DNA from: Xanthostigma xanthostigma
Taxonomy: Eukaryota > Arthropoda > Insecta > Raphidioptera > Raphidiidae
Length of the DNA: 64,000 bases
Direction of reading: 5' to 3'
Assembly (NCBI GenBank): GCA_963575645.1
Contig: OY754473.1
Location: forward strand, 6,882,001 to 6,946,000
Positions 33,107 to 44,874 of the stretch are shown piece after piece (the stretch's first letter is position 1; each line of letters begins with the position of its first letter). The notes below the pieces were generated by a model that saw only the letters and a list, made by a program, of their open reading frames with translations, did not search any database and was not told the origin of the DNA. The translations under genes were made by a program, and so were the position numbers.

Positions 33107-35494
33107 TTATTGCTTCCATTGCAAGAATACAACAAGATATGCTGCTATGCTGGCAAACATTGAACTCAACAAAGTTGAATCGATTTTGAAGAAACCGTGG
33201 GCAGTTATTGCCAACTCCCTCTGAACAACTTGTTGCGACAGCAGCTCCAGCAATTTCCGCGTCGTCTTGTCGAAGCTCGTGGGCAGTTCGTACAGAAGTC
33301 GGTTAGCGACTGTGGAGGTCAGTTTTGCTTCTGAACAAACGGCTTGGCAACTCATCGATAGAACGTATATTTTCATCTGAAAAATTATTTTCATTTTGAG
33401 TCAATTTTAAAGTGTCACTTAAATATATTGATTAGAATTTGTGTGCAAAATTTAATTAAATAATCACTAATTAATAAGTCGGTTGTAAATTTTTTAAAGT
33501 GAAACTTTTATTCTATCGCCTTGAATTTTTCTGGCCGTCTGTTGCATGTCGCATTACAGGCGGCCGCGGAGTAGGGGTAAAGTAAAAGGCGTTCGGAGTA
33601 GGCGCTCGGTAGAGCAACCAAGGCCAATATGGCGGCGCCCATGGTTAGCATCAGCTGACCGTGTAGTATGCATAACACATAGTCAGTCTGTCATGCGGGC
33701 AAGTGCTGTACAGTGTTTACATGTTTTTATTCGTGTATTCATGTGAATATTGTTGTTTATAATTAATCGTGATGGATAAGTGTCTACAATCCAACGCCTA
33801 CAAGCCAATAAAAGTTTCACTTGCGTCGTGGTTTCTTAAAACCACACAACTGTTTTTTTTTTTTAACTTCCCGCTATAAAAAAAAATTCAGCCAATTGGG
33901 CGACCGCGGCTGGTCAGTGATTTTTTCATCGTGAAGTTATTTATTCCCCAACTCTACAGACGACCGCCGCCGAATCAAATGCACAAATAATTAATTTTGA
34001 CCTAAATTACTACCAGCATTGTGGAATTGGTTTGGTAATAGTTAAAAAAATAATACCAGCTCTAAAATTGTCCAAAATATGCATGATATTAAAGTATAAA
34101 TTATCCAGTAATCATTCCCATAATATGGAGTGTCTAGTGAAAACATTATTGGTGAAACAGTATATTTAATGAGCATAAAGCCGCTTTGCACTGTGCAGAA
34201 AAATATTTCGACTCCAAAAATTGAGTTGATCATATCAACTGCGTCGCTTAGTGTATCGTGTAATTTCATCATTGTTGGCACTGAAAAAAAAGTTTTAAAT
34301 ATCTTAACAGGAACCCGCACAAACCTCATGTGATTTGGTTCTCGGTTACTTTGATCGAAAGTGGTTTTATTTTATAGTTTAAAAGGTCACTAAGAAAAAG
34401 TGTCCATGGGCGCATAACCTAATAAAAACCAATAGATTTCTAGCTACAGATATGTTTAGCGAGATTTTAGATATGTAGAGATATCCATTGAATTCACAAA
34501 CATGTTCCATGTTCAACTTTTGTGCTTTTTTTAGAAATAGAAAAATTGTCGAAAACTAGGTAATGTTTGAAGGTGTCACCCTGTATAAAATAATAATGTC
34601 ATACTCGGATTCAGCGCACTCGAAAACATATTTCTAGAGCTTAGGATTTATTAAGATTGTGAATTCAATGGATATCTCTATATCTAAAATCTCGCTTAAC
34701 TTGGTTTTTAGGCTATGACCTTTGAACTTTTTTCGATCAATTTAACCCAGAACCAAATCCCATAAGGTTTGTGCGTGATCCTTTGTGAATTGTGATTCAA
34801 AATACATCAAAACATTCTTACTTGAAATATGTCCTTTGCTAATAATTTCGTTATTTGAACTAACAAAATTATTCCTCATTGTTGTGAATTTGAATGTTTC
34901 TTGTAAAACATTGTTGAACTTTTCAAATCGCCATTTTATTTCATGTACTGTAATTGTTACATGCAAAATTTTTATTGTTGGATAGATTACACTCCAGTTT
35001 TTAAAAAAATAAGTTATGCCCTCAAAAAAGTTAGATCGCAGTATATAGCTGGAGTGATCAGCTATAACGATTATATGAAATGTCGTTATTATAAATATAA
35101 TTTGAAAAGTTACCGATCGTTTTTTATAATCACTTTCATTCAAATTTAGTATTTTATCTGCATGATCGATTTTGTTTCTCAGATCCGCCATTTTGTTGCC
35201 ACTGAAAACGCTCGATAGTATTTCTAAAATAATAATACAAATGTCGATTGCAAATGCGATTTTATGAAACGTAAGTGATCTTTTATATAAGTCGCCATTT
35301 TTTGCATGTTCTGCTCTAGCAAACGATTTGAATACAATATCACTAAAAATTATGACGCAAAATATTATAAATATTTTATAAATAATTTGAATTATTGTGA
35401 CTTTGGTTATTTTATTGCCTTTTGCCACACTTATGTGCGACATTCCCAGTATTTTTATAAATATTTGTAGAAGTTTATTAACAAATAACGCCAT
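33107..35494 (-). CDS. Gustatory receptor gene F
   Basis: Exons are 35494-34822, 34280-34057 and 33376-33107, giving 388 aa. Splice ends are donor GTAAGAATG, acceptor TTTTTTTCAG, donor GTATTA (weak) and acceptor ATTTTTCAG. It starts MALFVNKLLQIFIKILGMSH. The segment 2 loop reads SGNKMADLRNKI. Exon 2 departs from the others at its start: MPTMMKLHDTLSDAVDMINS lacks the LC pair. The C-terminus is IAAYLVVFLQWKQ, with AY for TY. Intron 1 is only 541 bases and almost all of it is one foldback element (34309-34785). Intron 2 contains the 33497-33857 repeat. The weak second donor and the unusual exon 2 make this the first place to look for reduced function, but no stop or frameshift is present. Confidence 0.84.
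33497..33857 (+). repeat. Interspersed repeat in intron 2 of gene F
   Basis: This is the plus-strand partner of 8086-8432, sharing 'AAGTGAAACTTTTATTCTAT', 'CATGGTTAGCATCAGCTGAC' and 'TGATGGATAAGTGTCTACAA'. Both copies sit in introns of related receptor genes but in different introns (intron 1 of A, intron 2 of F), so they are independent insertions. Confidence 0.85.
34309..34785. mobile_element. Foldback element filling intron 1 of gene F
   Basis: The left end AGGAACCCGCACAAAC is mirrored near 34775 by GTTTGTGCGTGATCCTTT. Inner inverse words include 'GGTCACTAAG', 'CTAAAATCTCGC' and 'GGATATCTCTA'. A central 'GTGTCACCCTGTATAAAATA' marks the loop side. Related elements are at 61807-62275 (gene K) and 45567-46762 (gene H, interrupted). 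Confidence 0.8.
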
Positions 35495-37119
35495 TTAGAA
35501 ATCTTGTAAAACTTTAGTTTCACTTGCAAACTTAGGTAATATATATTATAAAGAGGTAAAGTTTATAAGTTAGGCTTGTGAACTACTCAACCGATTTCAA
35601 AATTTCTTTCACCAATATTAAGAATGGACCTCCAGGGTGGACATAGGCTAATATATTATCGCGTTTAAATAAAAGCGCTTTTCGTGGAGACCAATTTTGC
35701 AACGTAAATCGACGAAAAAACGATACAAATTCGGGCAAAGCCGGACCGGGCCGTTAGTTATGAATAAATTTGTAATTTAATCAGACGGACAAAAATTCTG
35801 AAAATGGTAAAATCGACTGTAGTCTATGAACTTACAAATACAGACAAAGTTACGATTTTATGAATTTTTACTAATCGAATATATTAAACTTTATTGTTAA
35901 TTTCTTATAATATTGTGATAATTATAAGCTATTTTTTAACAAACAAAATAACGCTTATATAAATTCACGCGTGCACAAAGCGTTTCAAAAAGGCAATGAA
36001 CGAAAATATTATGTTATTAAGTTTAGAGGTAAACAAATATTCATTATTACTTAAGTAATTACGTACATCGAGTGAATAGAACTTTCTAGATTAAGTATTT
36101 TATGTTTATAAGTTGTCCAATGTAAGAAATCAATATAAATAAATAAAATATTTTAAGAGGAGAGTAGAGTGTATAGGGATCAAAATGAGGGGTGTTTTTA
36201 CACGCTTTATATTAGCTTCACCTGTTTGTATGTATGTAAACAGGCTTATGTTGTAACCGACTTCTTTGGGCTTGATTTTGACCCACTTTAAATGAACAGA
36301 TTTAATTTAATCTTTATAGACTTATCAAGAACCGGTGACGATACAATAATTTGATAAGTTTATCTCATTATCCTGATCAGGATTGTCAGAATTAAATAAT
36401 TATGTTTGTATTAGTGATGTGCCGGATATCCGTATCCGCGGATATCCGAGGGAGAAGAAAGATCCGTATCCGTTAGTTTTTTTGCGGATCTTTTACCTTA
36501 TTAATTTTCAATTCATAGATGAAATTTTATATATATAGGTGATTATAGGTAATAATGAAAACCTGTTAAATTCGATTCAGATTATTTTTTATTTTTTAAA
36601 ATCGTATTTGGCACCTTTATATTGCAAACATTTATCGTAGTGAGTACCATACCAATAGTACATAACTCAAAGGTACTAAATCAACAATCTTTTTAATGAG
36701 ATATTGCACATCGATCTTTGGAAAGAGACAATCTGTTATGAGAGTTAACTCTTAAAGAGGTCAAAAACTTTTTCCCATAACAGATAGTCTCTTTCCAAAG
36801 GTCAGTGTGCAATATTTACCGCCACGTACTCTAAGAAAGTTAAGATCCGTATCCGCGGATCTTGAAACCAAAAATCCGTATTCAGATCCGTATCCGCGGA
36901 TATACATTTTTAACGATCCGGCACACCACTAGTTTGTACGTATGTTTTACAGTCATTGCAAATTGGAGGTACGAAGAACCTATCTATGACTATTAGTTAA
37001 ACCATCTTTACTCAAAAATAATCAAGCCTTTTATAGCACATCGAACTAAAAAGTGAAAAATAGTTCTTAATATAAGCATAAAATTATAATGAACAAAAAA
37101 TGCTTCTAAAAAATAAAGA
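35495..37119. other. Spacer between genes F and G
   Basis: Holds a minus-strand non-LTR retroelement tail at 35540-35760 ('GCAAAGCCGGACCGGGCC' and 'GGTGGACATAGGCTAATATA' on the + strand) and a hAT-like element at 36412-36931. The remainder is AT-rich with no supportable gene. Confidence 0.6.
36412..36931. mobile_element. hAT-like non-autonomous element, second copy
   Basis: Ends are TAGTGATGTGCCGGAT and ATCCGGCACACCACTA. The flanks are GTTTGTAT (36404-36411) and GTTTGTAC (36932-36939), a target duplication with one later change. The interior, including the 'GGAAAGAGACAATCTGTTAT' palindrome, follows the copy at 27547-28083 closely. Confidence 0.87.
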
Positions 37120-40100
37120 TTAATGCTTCCATTGCAGCAAAACTATAAGATACGTCGTTAGGCTTCCCAACATAGAGCTCAACAAAGTTGAATCGACTTT
37201 GTAAAAACCATGAGCCGTGATGGCTATATCTCTGTGAGCAACTTGTTGCGAGAATAACTCGAGCAACTTTCTGGATTGTTCGTCGAAATTCATAGGCAAC
37301 TTGTAAAGCAACATGTCTGATACCACTGCGGTCGATTTAGCTTCGGAACAAACTGCTTGACAATTTATTGATAGATAGTAGATTTCGCTCTGAAAGGAAA
37401 TTCGAGCAAGTATTAAGTAATGAGAATTATTCTGTAATTTTGCATTTGGCGTCACTGAAGGGGGTCGTCCTCAGTCCCACATATCAAGATTTTATGATTT
37501 TGAACAGCGAATATTATCCCTAATAACCAGAGTGCCCGTCGGCAAAAATTTTATTGATACATACTCTCCCCAAACTTTGTATATGGCTTCATTAGGCCTA
37601 GTCTGACACCTATTTCCTCTATGACTTTTCTTGATTTTGGGGCATCTTCCCTCTAAATTTTCCGAAAGATGTCGTTTTGACGACATGTAAAAATTTATAG
37701 ATACTATTTGTTTTTTTAATTGGATAGCTTAAAAACTTCAACCAAAATGCTAAAATAATGTTCTCTGACAAATAATAGGAGCCATTTAAAATGTCTGACA
37801 CCTCGAATATGTCGACCATATTCGAGGTGTCAGACATTTTAAATGGTTCATGTTATTTGTCAGAGAACATCATTTTAGCGTTTTGGTTGAAGTTTTTAAG
37901 CTATCCAATTAAAAAAACAAACAGTATCTATAAATTTTTACATGTCGTCAAAACGACATCTTTCGGAAAGTTTAGAGGAAAAACGCACCAAAATCAAGAA
38001 AAGTCATAGAGGAAATAGGTGTCAGACTATAGGCCTAATGAAGCCATATACAAAGTTTGGGGAGAGTATGTGTCAGTAAAATTTTTGCCGACGGGCACTC
38101 TGACTATAATACTTAACAATTTGAATGCCAAAAAAATAAGATCAAAAACTAAAACCCGACTACTGAAAAGTATGAAACAAGAAAATATTCTCATCTATGG
38201 ATAACCGTGGTCATATGCTACCTACTCTAACAAAACATTACATTTTAACAGTAGTAAACGATCATAGGCTCAAGGAAATAGTGCATCACGCTATACATCT
38301 AAAGGAGCCTCATATATATGAGATGGCATACGACCACGGCTATCCTCAGATGAGAATATTTTCTTGTTTCATACTTTTCAGTAGTCGGGTTTTAGTTTTT
38401 GAAATTATTTTTTATTTAAATTATTTTTTTTGTTTTCAATTTGCTCTCCTCTGGGACCAAAATTCAAAAATAAATGTAGCCTATGTTACCCGGGCCATAA
38501 TAACGAATCGATTGACACTTTATTTATCAAAATCGGACGAATAGTTTAGGCGCTACGGTGGAACATCCGTAAATACAAACATACATACATAGACTGCTAA
38601 ACTCATAACCCTTCCTTTTGGCTTCGCCGTAGTCGGGTAATAATTTATTGATAGATTATTTGGAAAGAATTCCGCGGCATAAGGATCGAAAATGAAGCAA
38701 TACTGAATTTTTTTTTTGTTAAACTTGCATTTAATACTAACGTTTCGATACGTTTTGTATCATCTTCAGAGTATCGAAACGTTAGTATTAAATGCAAGTT
38801 TAAAAAAAAAAATTTCAGTATTGCTTAATTTTCGATCCTTATGCCACGGATTTTTTTCCAAATACCTATCATTAACTTCAATGGATCACAATTACTCTAT
38901 TTATTGAATAGAGTCAATTTTCACGTAATAATTTATAGAAATAAAATAATGAAAGAAGTGGAGTAAGATATAATCACTAATATTCACAACAAAGTAAAGC
39001 TTATTTTCAATTGTTCCTCAACCAAATAAATCTCCTTCAATACATATTTTGGAACAAAACTTCTACTAACAATTCACAACAAATGTTTTCATCAGCTGGC
39101 ATCTGTCATATTCAATATTTTACATTTTCGATAACTACGCTATCAATATTGAATTTTGATAAATATGCTTAAAATCAAAATATTTAACAAAATGTCCAAA
39201 GCTTGTGATTTAACTTCATCCTGTTCATTTTGATCTTACGTAAAAATTGACTCTCATCATTTTTTTAATAAAGAGCCACAAGATGTATGTCTTCAAAAAA
39301 TGTGGGATCAAAGTCTCGTGTTGTTTGCTTACCAATAAATATAAACTGAGAATTGTTTCCAAAATCAAGAAACCTAGCGCAGGGTTGTCATCTAAATCTT
39401 CATAATCTAAGAGTTCGGTATCTTTCAAACGGGATATTGTTATGTAAACGAAATTCGACACGGTTACAGACACTTGAGTTACGGTTAATAATATGTTGAA
39501 ACCAAAAATGGAGTTAACCAATTCCACTAAGTCACAAAGCGTGTTATGGGATTCCATTAATGTTTGAACTGAAAACGAATAAATTATGTTAATTCCTGGT
39601 TTCGACGACTGAGACAAGTACACAAGCGAATTATAAAATGCTGAATTGCAGAAGCATTGTCAGAAAATCTACCTCGATCGAAAGTACATACTTTCGGCAT
39701 CAATTGTAAGGCAGAAAGTCTAACATTTTACGCATTGGTGGGATTACACGCACTGATGCGGGAAGTACGTGCGTTCGGGCGGCACTAAAAAAATCTATCA
39801 ACTGTTGTTTAGATGTCGTTTCCATAGCAACGCTATTACATTTTAGCTAATAGTCGTGAACAGCTGTCATTTGTGTTTTTACGTATAGCCTCAAAGCTAC
39901 TTGCTTGGAATTTTTTTATGCAATTAATAATAGTCAGAGTGCCCGTCGGCAAAAATTTTACTGACAAATACTCTCCCCAAACTTATAGTTTCATTAGGCC
40001 TAGTCTGACACCTATTTCCTCTATGACTTTTCTTGATTTTGGGGCGTTTTCTTTCTAAATTTTCCGAAAGATGTCGTTTTGACGACATGTAAAAATTTAT

Positions 40101-40989
40101 AGATACTGTTTGCTTTTTTAATTTGATAGCTTAAAAACTTCAACCAAAACGCTAAAATAATGTTCTCTGACAAATATCATGAACCATTTGAAATGTCTGA
40201 CACCTCGAATATGACGACATATTCGAGATGTCAGACATTTTAAAAGGTTATTATATAGTCACAGTCTAAGGTCAAATTTTCTGACAATGCGTTATGCAAT
40301 TGTCTTCATGGCAGAACTGTCTTTAACGTACCAAACATGAATTTGTGGGTGCTCATATTTCCAGCTAGTATATTTTTGAATTTTTCTTCCAAAATTGTGC
40401 TAATTATACGAAACCTGTCTTTAATTTGAAACAAAAGAATTTCAAAATAAAACATATTCATTAATATTATAAACTGAGGAAAACCCGAGAGGTATTCAGT
40501 AATTGCTTCTTCAAGTCCAAAGGCAAAATACCAAATTATAACCTCCGAAATATAGAGTCCATGTACAAATATATTATGAGAGAGCAATTGGCATGAAAAT
40601 CGGCGTCGTTGTTTTTCGTAATAATCAGCTTTATCTATACGCAAAACTTTGTCGAGTTTTTCGATTTCTTTTTTAACGGTTACCACTTTTTGACTATGAA
40701 CAATTGAAAAAATTATTCCCAAACTGGCGCAGGTAGAATCTAAAACTACTAGTACTGATATAAACACAGTACTGATTTTATATTCGGTATATTTCGGCGG
40801 AATTTCGTCCAAATCATTCAGTAAAATAAGATTCCAAATAGCAAAAAACAGGATACAAATTATTACCAACAATTTATAAACGATTTGACCTTTAGTAACT
40901 TTACAGATGTCATTATTTTTGGTTATTTTAAAGTAAGAAAGTCCAATTGCATTTAATATTATTTCAAAACCTTTGTCTAAATACACCAT
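37120..40989 (-). CDS. Gustatory receptor gene G
   Basis: Exons are 40989-40332, 39568-39333 and 37389-37120, giving 387 aa. The first donor is GTACGT after ATGTTTG, chosen because it is the only GT near the expected end that keeps phase 1; it is the least certain junction. Other splice ends are acceptor TTCGTTTTCAG, donor GTAAGCAA and acceptor TTTCCTTTCAG. The protein starts MVYLDKGFEIILNAIGLSYF. The segment 2 loop reads HSQKVVTVKKEI, so the usual NKM is changed to QKV. Exon 3 starts SEIYYLSINCQAVCSEAKST and ends TTYLIVLLQWKH. Intron 2 (1.9 kb) contains three palindromes in a row, and intron 1 contains a related arm, so exon 2 is bracketed by foldback DNA. Confidence 0.85.
37528..38103. mobile_element. 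Near-perfect 576-bp foldback element
   Basis: The arms are 37528-37811 and 37817-38103, with only five bases (TCGAC) between. The central words are CCTCGAATATG / CATATTCGAGG and the outer words AGAGTGCCCGTCGGCAAAAA / its complement. Mirror-image open frames (MSDTSNM...) appear on both strands for this reason and are not genes. One arm recurs at 39935-40247. Confidence 0.9.
38144..38400. mobile_element. Inverted-repeat element with 75-base arms
   Basis: The arm 'AACTAAAACCCGACTACTGA' onward (38144-38218) is repeated inverted at 38326-38400, with a central stretch of about 107 bases. It follows the 576-bp palindrome directly. Confidence 0.85.
38659..38863. repeat. Palindrome with about 93-base arms
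   Basis: The arms are 38659-38751 and 38771-38863, meeting around 'CGTTTTGTATCATCTTCAGA'. Key inner words are GTTTCGATAC / GTATCGAAAC and CTTGCATTTAATACTAACG / its complement. The outer ends still pair (ATTTGGAAA / TTTTCCAAAT). Confidence 0.88.
39690..39900 (+). repeat. Interspersed repeat, copy 1 (copy 2 at 63637-63860)
   Basis: 'AAGGCAGAAAGTCTAACATT', 'GGTGGGATTACACGC' and 'CAACTGTTGTTTA(G/T)ATGTCG' occur in the same order in both places. Related '(C/G)GAAAGTACGTACTTTCG' words also occur near 44632-44650 and 44808-44822. Confidence 0.75.
39935..40247. mobile_element. Single-arm copy of the 576-bp foldback element
   Basis: It follows the left arm of 37528-37811 from 'AGTGCCCGTCGGCAAAAATT' to the central CTCGAATATG. 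It then has only a short inverted segment (CATATTCGAGATGTCAGACA) before ending. It lies in intron 1 of gene G. Confidence 0.85.
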
Positions 40990-42039
40990 ATTTAAAATTT
41001 ATTTGTTATTGATTAAAGCTATATGCGTATTTTTCAAGTGTTTACAACTACAATAATAACTTCATTGATTTGTATTTACACTTTAAAAGAAAGAATTTTT
41101 CAAATCGAGTAAGCGGTTCCTGTGATTACTCGCAAGACTCAAACACTTAAACTTTTCCTTTTTTATAAAAGTGTAGTTTATTCTTTGAAAATAAAATTTA
41201 TAATAGAAATTCCAGTAACTAATTAACAGTTTTATCATCAACCATGTAATTAGCCTTGTGTACAGACGACTAGATCCAAAGATAGACAGTTTTAATAAGC
41301 TAATGACGCAATATAATTATGGTTAATAGTAATTAGGGATGAAATAAGAATTATTTTGACGACCAATCAACACTACAAAATAGCTGCTGTACTCATAGGT
41401 ACCCTGTTGACATTTGTAACAATTGTAATAATAATTAAGCGAACCCTTTAACTATCGAAATTTTTATACCCAGTGGAGATACAGTTTTTCTGTTGTTACA
41501 CTGAAAAAAACATATCGAGTATGATTATTATTTGCGTTAATGTAAAAAAATATATTTTATTCGACGTTTGCTTCCACGAACACTACTAGCGCCTCTAGCG
41601 GGCAATGGAGCGGGATTTAACCGCCTTGTTATTATTGTTTTAAACCGCGACGAGAAAAATATATAAAAACGCGTCTAACTCCTAAACCAAAGGAGGTACA
41701 GAGTTACGGGTGATCTCATTGGGTTCAGCGTGTTTTTTTCCAAAAGTACACATAATATTAACCGCATCGGAAGGCTCTTAGTGCCTCAAAAAGCCGCCGA
41801 TTTGCGAAAACATTGAAAAACTTCAATTTTTTCAATTTTTTGGAAGATATGCCTGAATTTACTTGACCTTATAGAAAAAGTGCGCTGAATCGAATGAGCA
41901 CAAGAGCAGAACTATAACTCTTCTGGTTTCTTAGTTATGAGCATTTTAAAATTTGAAAATTTCAAACTCGATTATCTCTGAAACTAGACAAGATACAGGT
42001 TGTCTAATCAATATTATCGTATCATTATTATATATTATA

Positions 42040-42908
42040 CAGGGTGAGTCAGACCACCCGTATCAGTCGTTTTTTTCGAAAACGGTTAGTCGTAGAGAGT
42101 TGTGTCAAAAATCTGTATCATAAAAGCCCTAATGAAGAATCGAATGGTGATATTTTTTCCCCCCGGAAAGGTCGGCTTCCCTGTTAGTTTGCTCCGGAAT
42201 GTTCAGAACTCCGGAATGTTAAATGGCACGATAGGTCGAAAGTGGTATTGTTGAAAAGATCTTTAAAAAATAGGCAAGTTTTGTAGGACATTTTTTTTTG
42301 TTACTGCCACCCCTGTTAAGTAATATTCGTTTGAAATTATTAAATTAACATGTAAGAAAAACAAACTTAATTTTAAAAATTGGCATTTAAAATCTAGTTA
42401 CCTAATTAAACAATGTCACAAATGTTCAAACTGTCTTCAATTTACTTCTAAACACTGTGGAGCTCTTCTAGATATGTTATGAGTACCTGGAAGTATTTTC
42501 CGACAAAAAAAAAACAATTGTAATTATTGAAAACTTATTGTGACATTGTTTAATTAGGTAACTAGATTTTAAATGCCGACTTTTTGTTATTCTGATATGT
42601 TAATTTCATAATTTCAAACGAATATTACTTAACAGGGGTGGCAGTAACAAAAAAAAATGTCCTACAAAACTTGCTTATTTTTTAAAGATCTTTTCAACAA
42701 TACCACTTTCGACCTATCGTGCCATTTAACATTCCGGAGTTCTGAACATTCCGGAGCAAACTAACAGGGAAGCCGACCTTTCCGGGGGGGAAAAATATCA
42801 CCATTAGATTCTTCATTAGGGCTTTTATAATACAGATTTTTGAGACAACTCTCTACGACTAACCGTTTTCGAAAAAAACGACTGATACGGGTGGTCTGAC
42901 TCACCCTG
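42040..42908. mobile_element. 869-bp foldback element with about 375-base arms, TA target
   Basis: The arms are 42040-42420 and 42539-42908, with near-perfect complementarity. The outer word is CAGGGTGAGTCAGACCACCC and the inner CAATGTCACA / TGTGACATTG. TA flanks both ends (42038-42039, 42909-42910). The loop is about 118 bases. There is no protein frame. Confidence 0.9.
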
Positions 42909-43734
42909 TATATTATGGCAGGAAGAAGTTTTACTTCAGTCGTGTGGTCTAAAGCACACTCGCTTTTTTTTTTGATTATTTTTTTTTACAATTTTTACAC
43001 ACTTGATCCATCCTTGACAATATTAATGTGGATTTCCGGCTACTTACTAAAATTAGGAAATTCAATTTAAGAATTTTTATAGACATAATCTACAATGTTT
43101 TTGTTTATAGTAACGAGCAAAACGAAAAACTACAAAAACATGCGCAAGCGCAGGTCAAATCTACTTGCACAACATCAATTGACTGAAAATCGAATTCAGA
43201 AAACGTTAAAAAAATGTCACTCAACATTTAAAAATTTTAAAATAGCTAAATCTGCATGTAAACTTTTAATAGACTTTATTAAAAAAAATCTAAAGTTGGT
43301 GACCTTGAACCCTAATCCGCTCTAAATGTAGGTCATGGCCCCTAGCGGTCTCTAACGCCACGAAATTAGTTAGTTGATAGGTCAAATATAACACAAAACA
43401 TTAATTTGTAGATTGTACTGCCCAATTTGCATTCGTTGCGTAATATTGATTAACCTGTCTCATATACTGGATGCAGTTTATAAATATTAAAAAAAATATT
43501 TCAAATCGGTTTAGTAGTTTAGAATCTACGTGTAACGGCCGGTACTGTTATAAATAATGTAAACAAAAATAAGAGGTCTTCAATAAATAAAATTATCGAC
43601 CAATTTTTTTGACAAATATATTAACAAAAAATATAAAAATTAATACATTGACGTTTAGGTCCGGATTTGGATCTTCTTCAGAAATATGTAATCTAAATCC
43701 GAACCGAAACGTCACTCTATTAATGTTTACATTT

Positions 43735-44158
43735 TGACGTGATAACGTCTTATAAATTGATGAAACACCGGCTGCACGCACGAAAAAGAGTAACGTTCCG
43801 CAAGCGAGAGCGCGATATAAGCGATAGTCTCTCTTTTCTCGCGTGACGTCAGAGAGTAGTGTGCGTTCAACATTTTTTTCGGCTGTTCCAGCGAAAGCTA
43901 CATCTGACAGATGGCCAGATAAATTATACGGTTTGTTAACAAATATATAATATATATACATTCTTTTAAATGTCTTTTATAATTGCTTAAAAATATGTAT
44001 TTTGCTTTGGTTGATCAAATTATTAGTCGGTAAAAATATAGTTTGACAGCTACTAAAATTTAGGTTATGTATTATTAAATATTATATTCGAGCGGAATAC
44101 GTTATCACGTAAAACTATCGTCCGTAAACCGACTTTACAGACAACCAATTTTTTTTTT
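43735..44158 (+). mobile_element. Repeat family 'TGACGTGATAACGT', copy 2
   Basis: It starts TGACGTGATAACGTCTTATA and ends in the ACGTTATCACGTAAAACTAT... segment and a T run. Its interior follows copy 3 ('CAAGCGAGAGCGC', 'TCGCGTGACGTCAGAGAGTA'), not copy 1. It is enclosed by inverted 'GACCAATTTTT / AAAAATTGGTC' words at about 43600 and 44185, suggesting insertion into another repeat. Confidence 0.7.
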
Positions 44159-44874
44159 GTTAGGTACCTAATATATTTGTTTGAAAAATTGGTCGATAAT
44201 TTTATTTATTTAAGAGTTCTAATCAGACGTAAATCAAAGTTTTGAATAATAAGAGGTTGTATATCAAAGGCGTAATGAAGGTTATGATTGCTAAACGAGT
44301 ACAAAATTGCCGTGCAATAATTTTAAAATAAACTATTTTTAGATTTTTATATATGCGGCCATTTTATTCGTAACACAAAAAATACAAAACTGTTAATAGT
44401 TGTAATTGTAACTAAAATACAATTAATACACTGTTACCAATACAAATAAATAAAATAGTATTATCACACCACGTGCTGGGCACAAAAACAAATTATTTAA
44501 ACTACTTTAATAGTATATTATCACAAGGGCCGAAAGTTGAATTTTCGCCTCGGGCATCATGCCGCGCAGGGCCGAGATTTCAACTTTTAAGGTCCGTGTG
44601 GTGTATACGATTTTTCTTCATATCCGCTCGAAAGTACGTACTTTCGTCAGCAGGGACGAAAGATTGACATTTACTCCTAGTGAGAACGGCGGGAGGAAAA
44701 AATTTCTCATGCCTATTTATACTCGTAACTAGGGTTACCGTTGTCATTTAATATAATAAATAACAGGGAGTAAATGTCAAACTTTCGTCCCTGCTATAAG
44801 GGACGAAAGTACGTACTTTCGATCGAGGTATGAAGAAAAAATGTTTTTCTTTCATTTTTACTATAAAACAGACT

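Larger units (their letters stand above)
40990..44874. other. Spacer between genes G and H
   Basis: No gene is supported. The main items are an 869-bp foldback element (42040-42908) and an inverted pair of end words at about 43585 and 44185 enclosing copy 2 of the 'TGACGTGATAACGT' family. Positions 44257-44475 align with 48509-48720 in the H-I spacer, so this part is a duplicated 3' flank of the receptor unit. Positions 43095-43325 read as a short basic frame of no recognisable family. Confidence 0.6.

Noticed and set aside
9481-35760. Same retroelement tail directly upstream of genes A and F, suggesting a shared promoter insertion
   Set aside because: The copies lie in opposite orientation relative to the genes, so they are independent insertions.
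37619-38009. Mirror-image 72-aa frames (MSDTSNM...) on both strands
   Set aside because: Consequence of a near-perfect palindrome; both read the same arms.
43095-43325. Basic 76-aa frame
   Set aside because: Low-complexity Lys-rich translation with no recognisable motif or paralogue.
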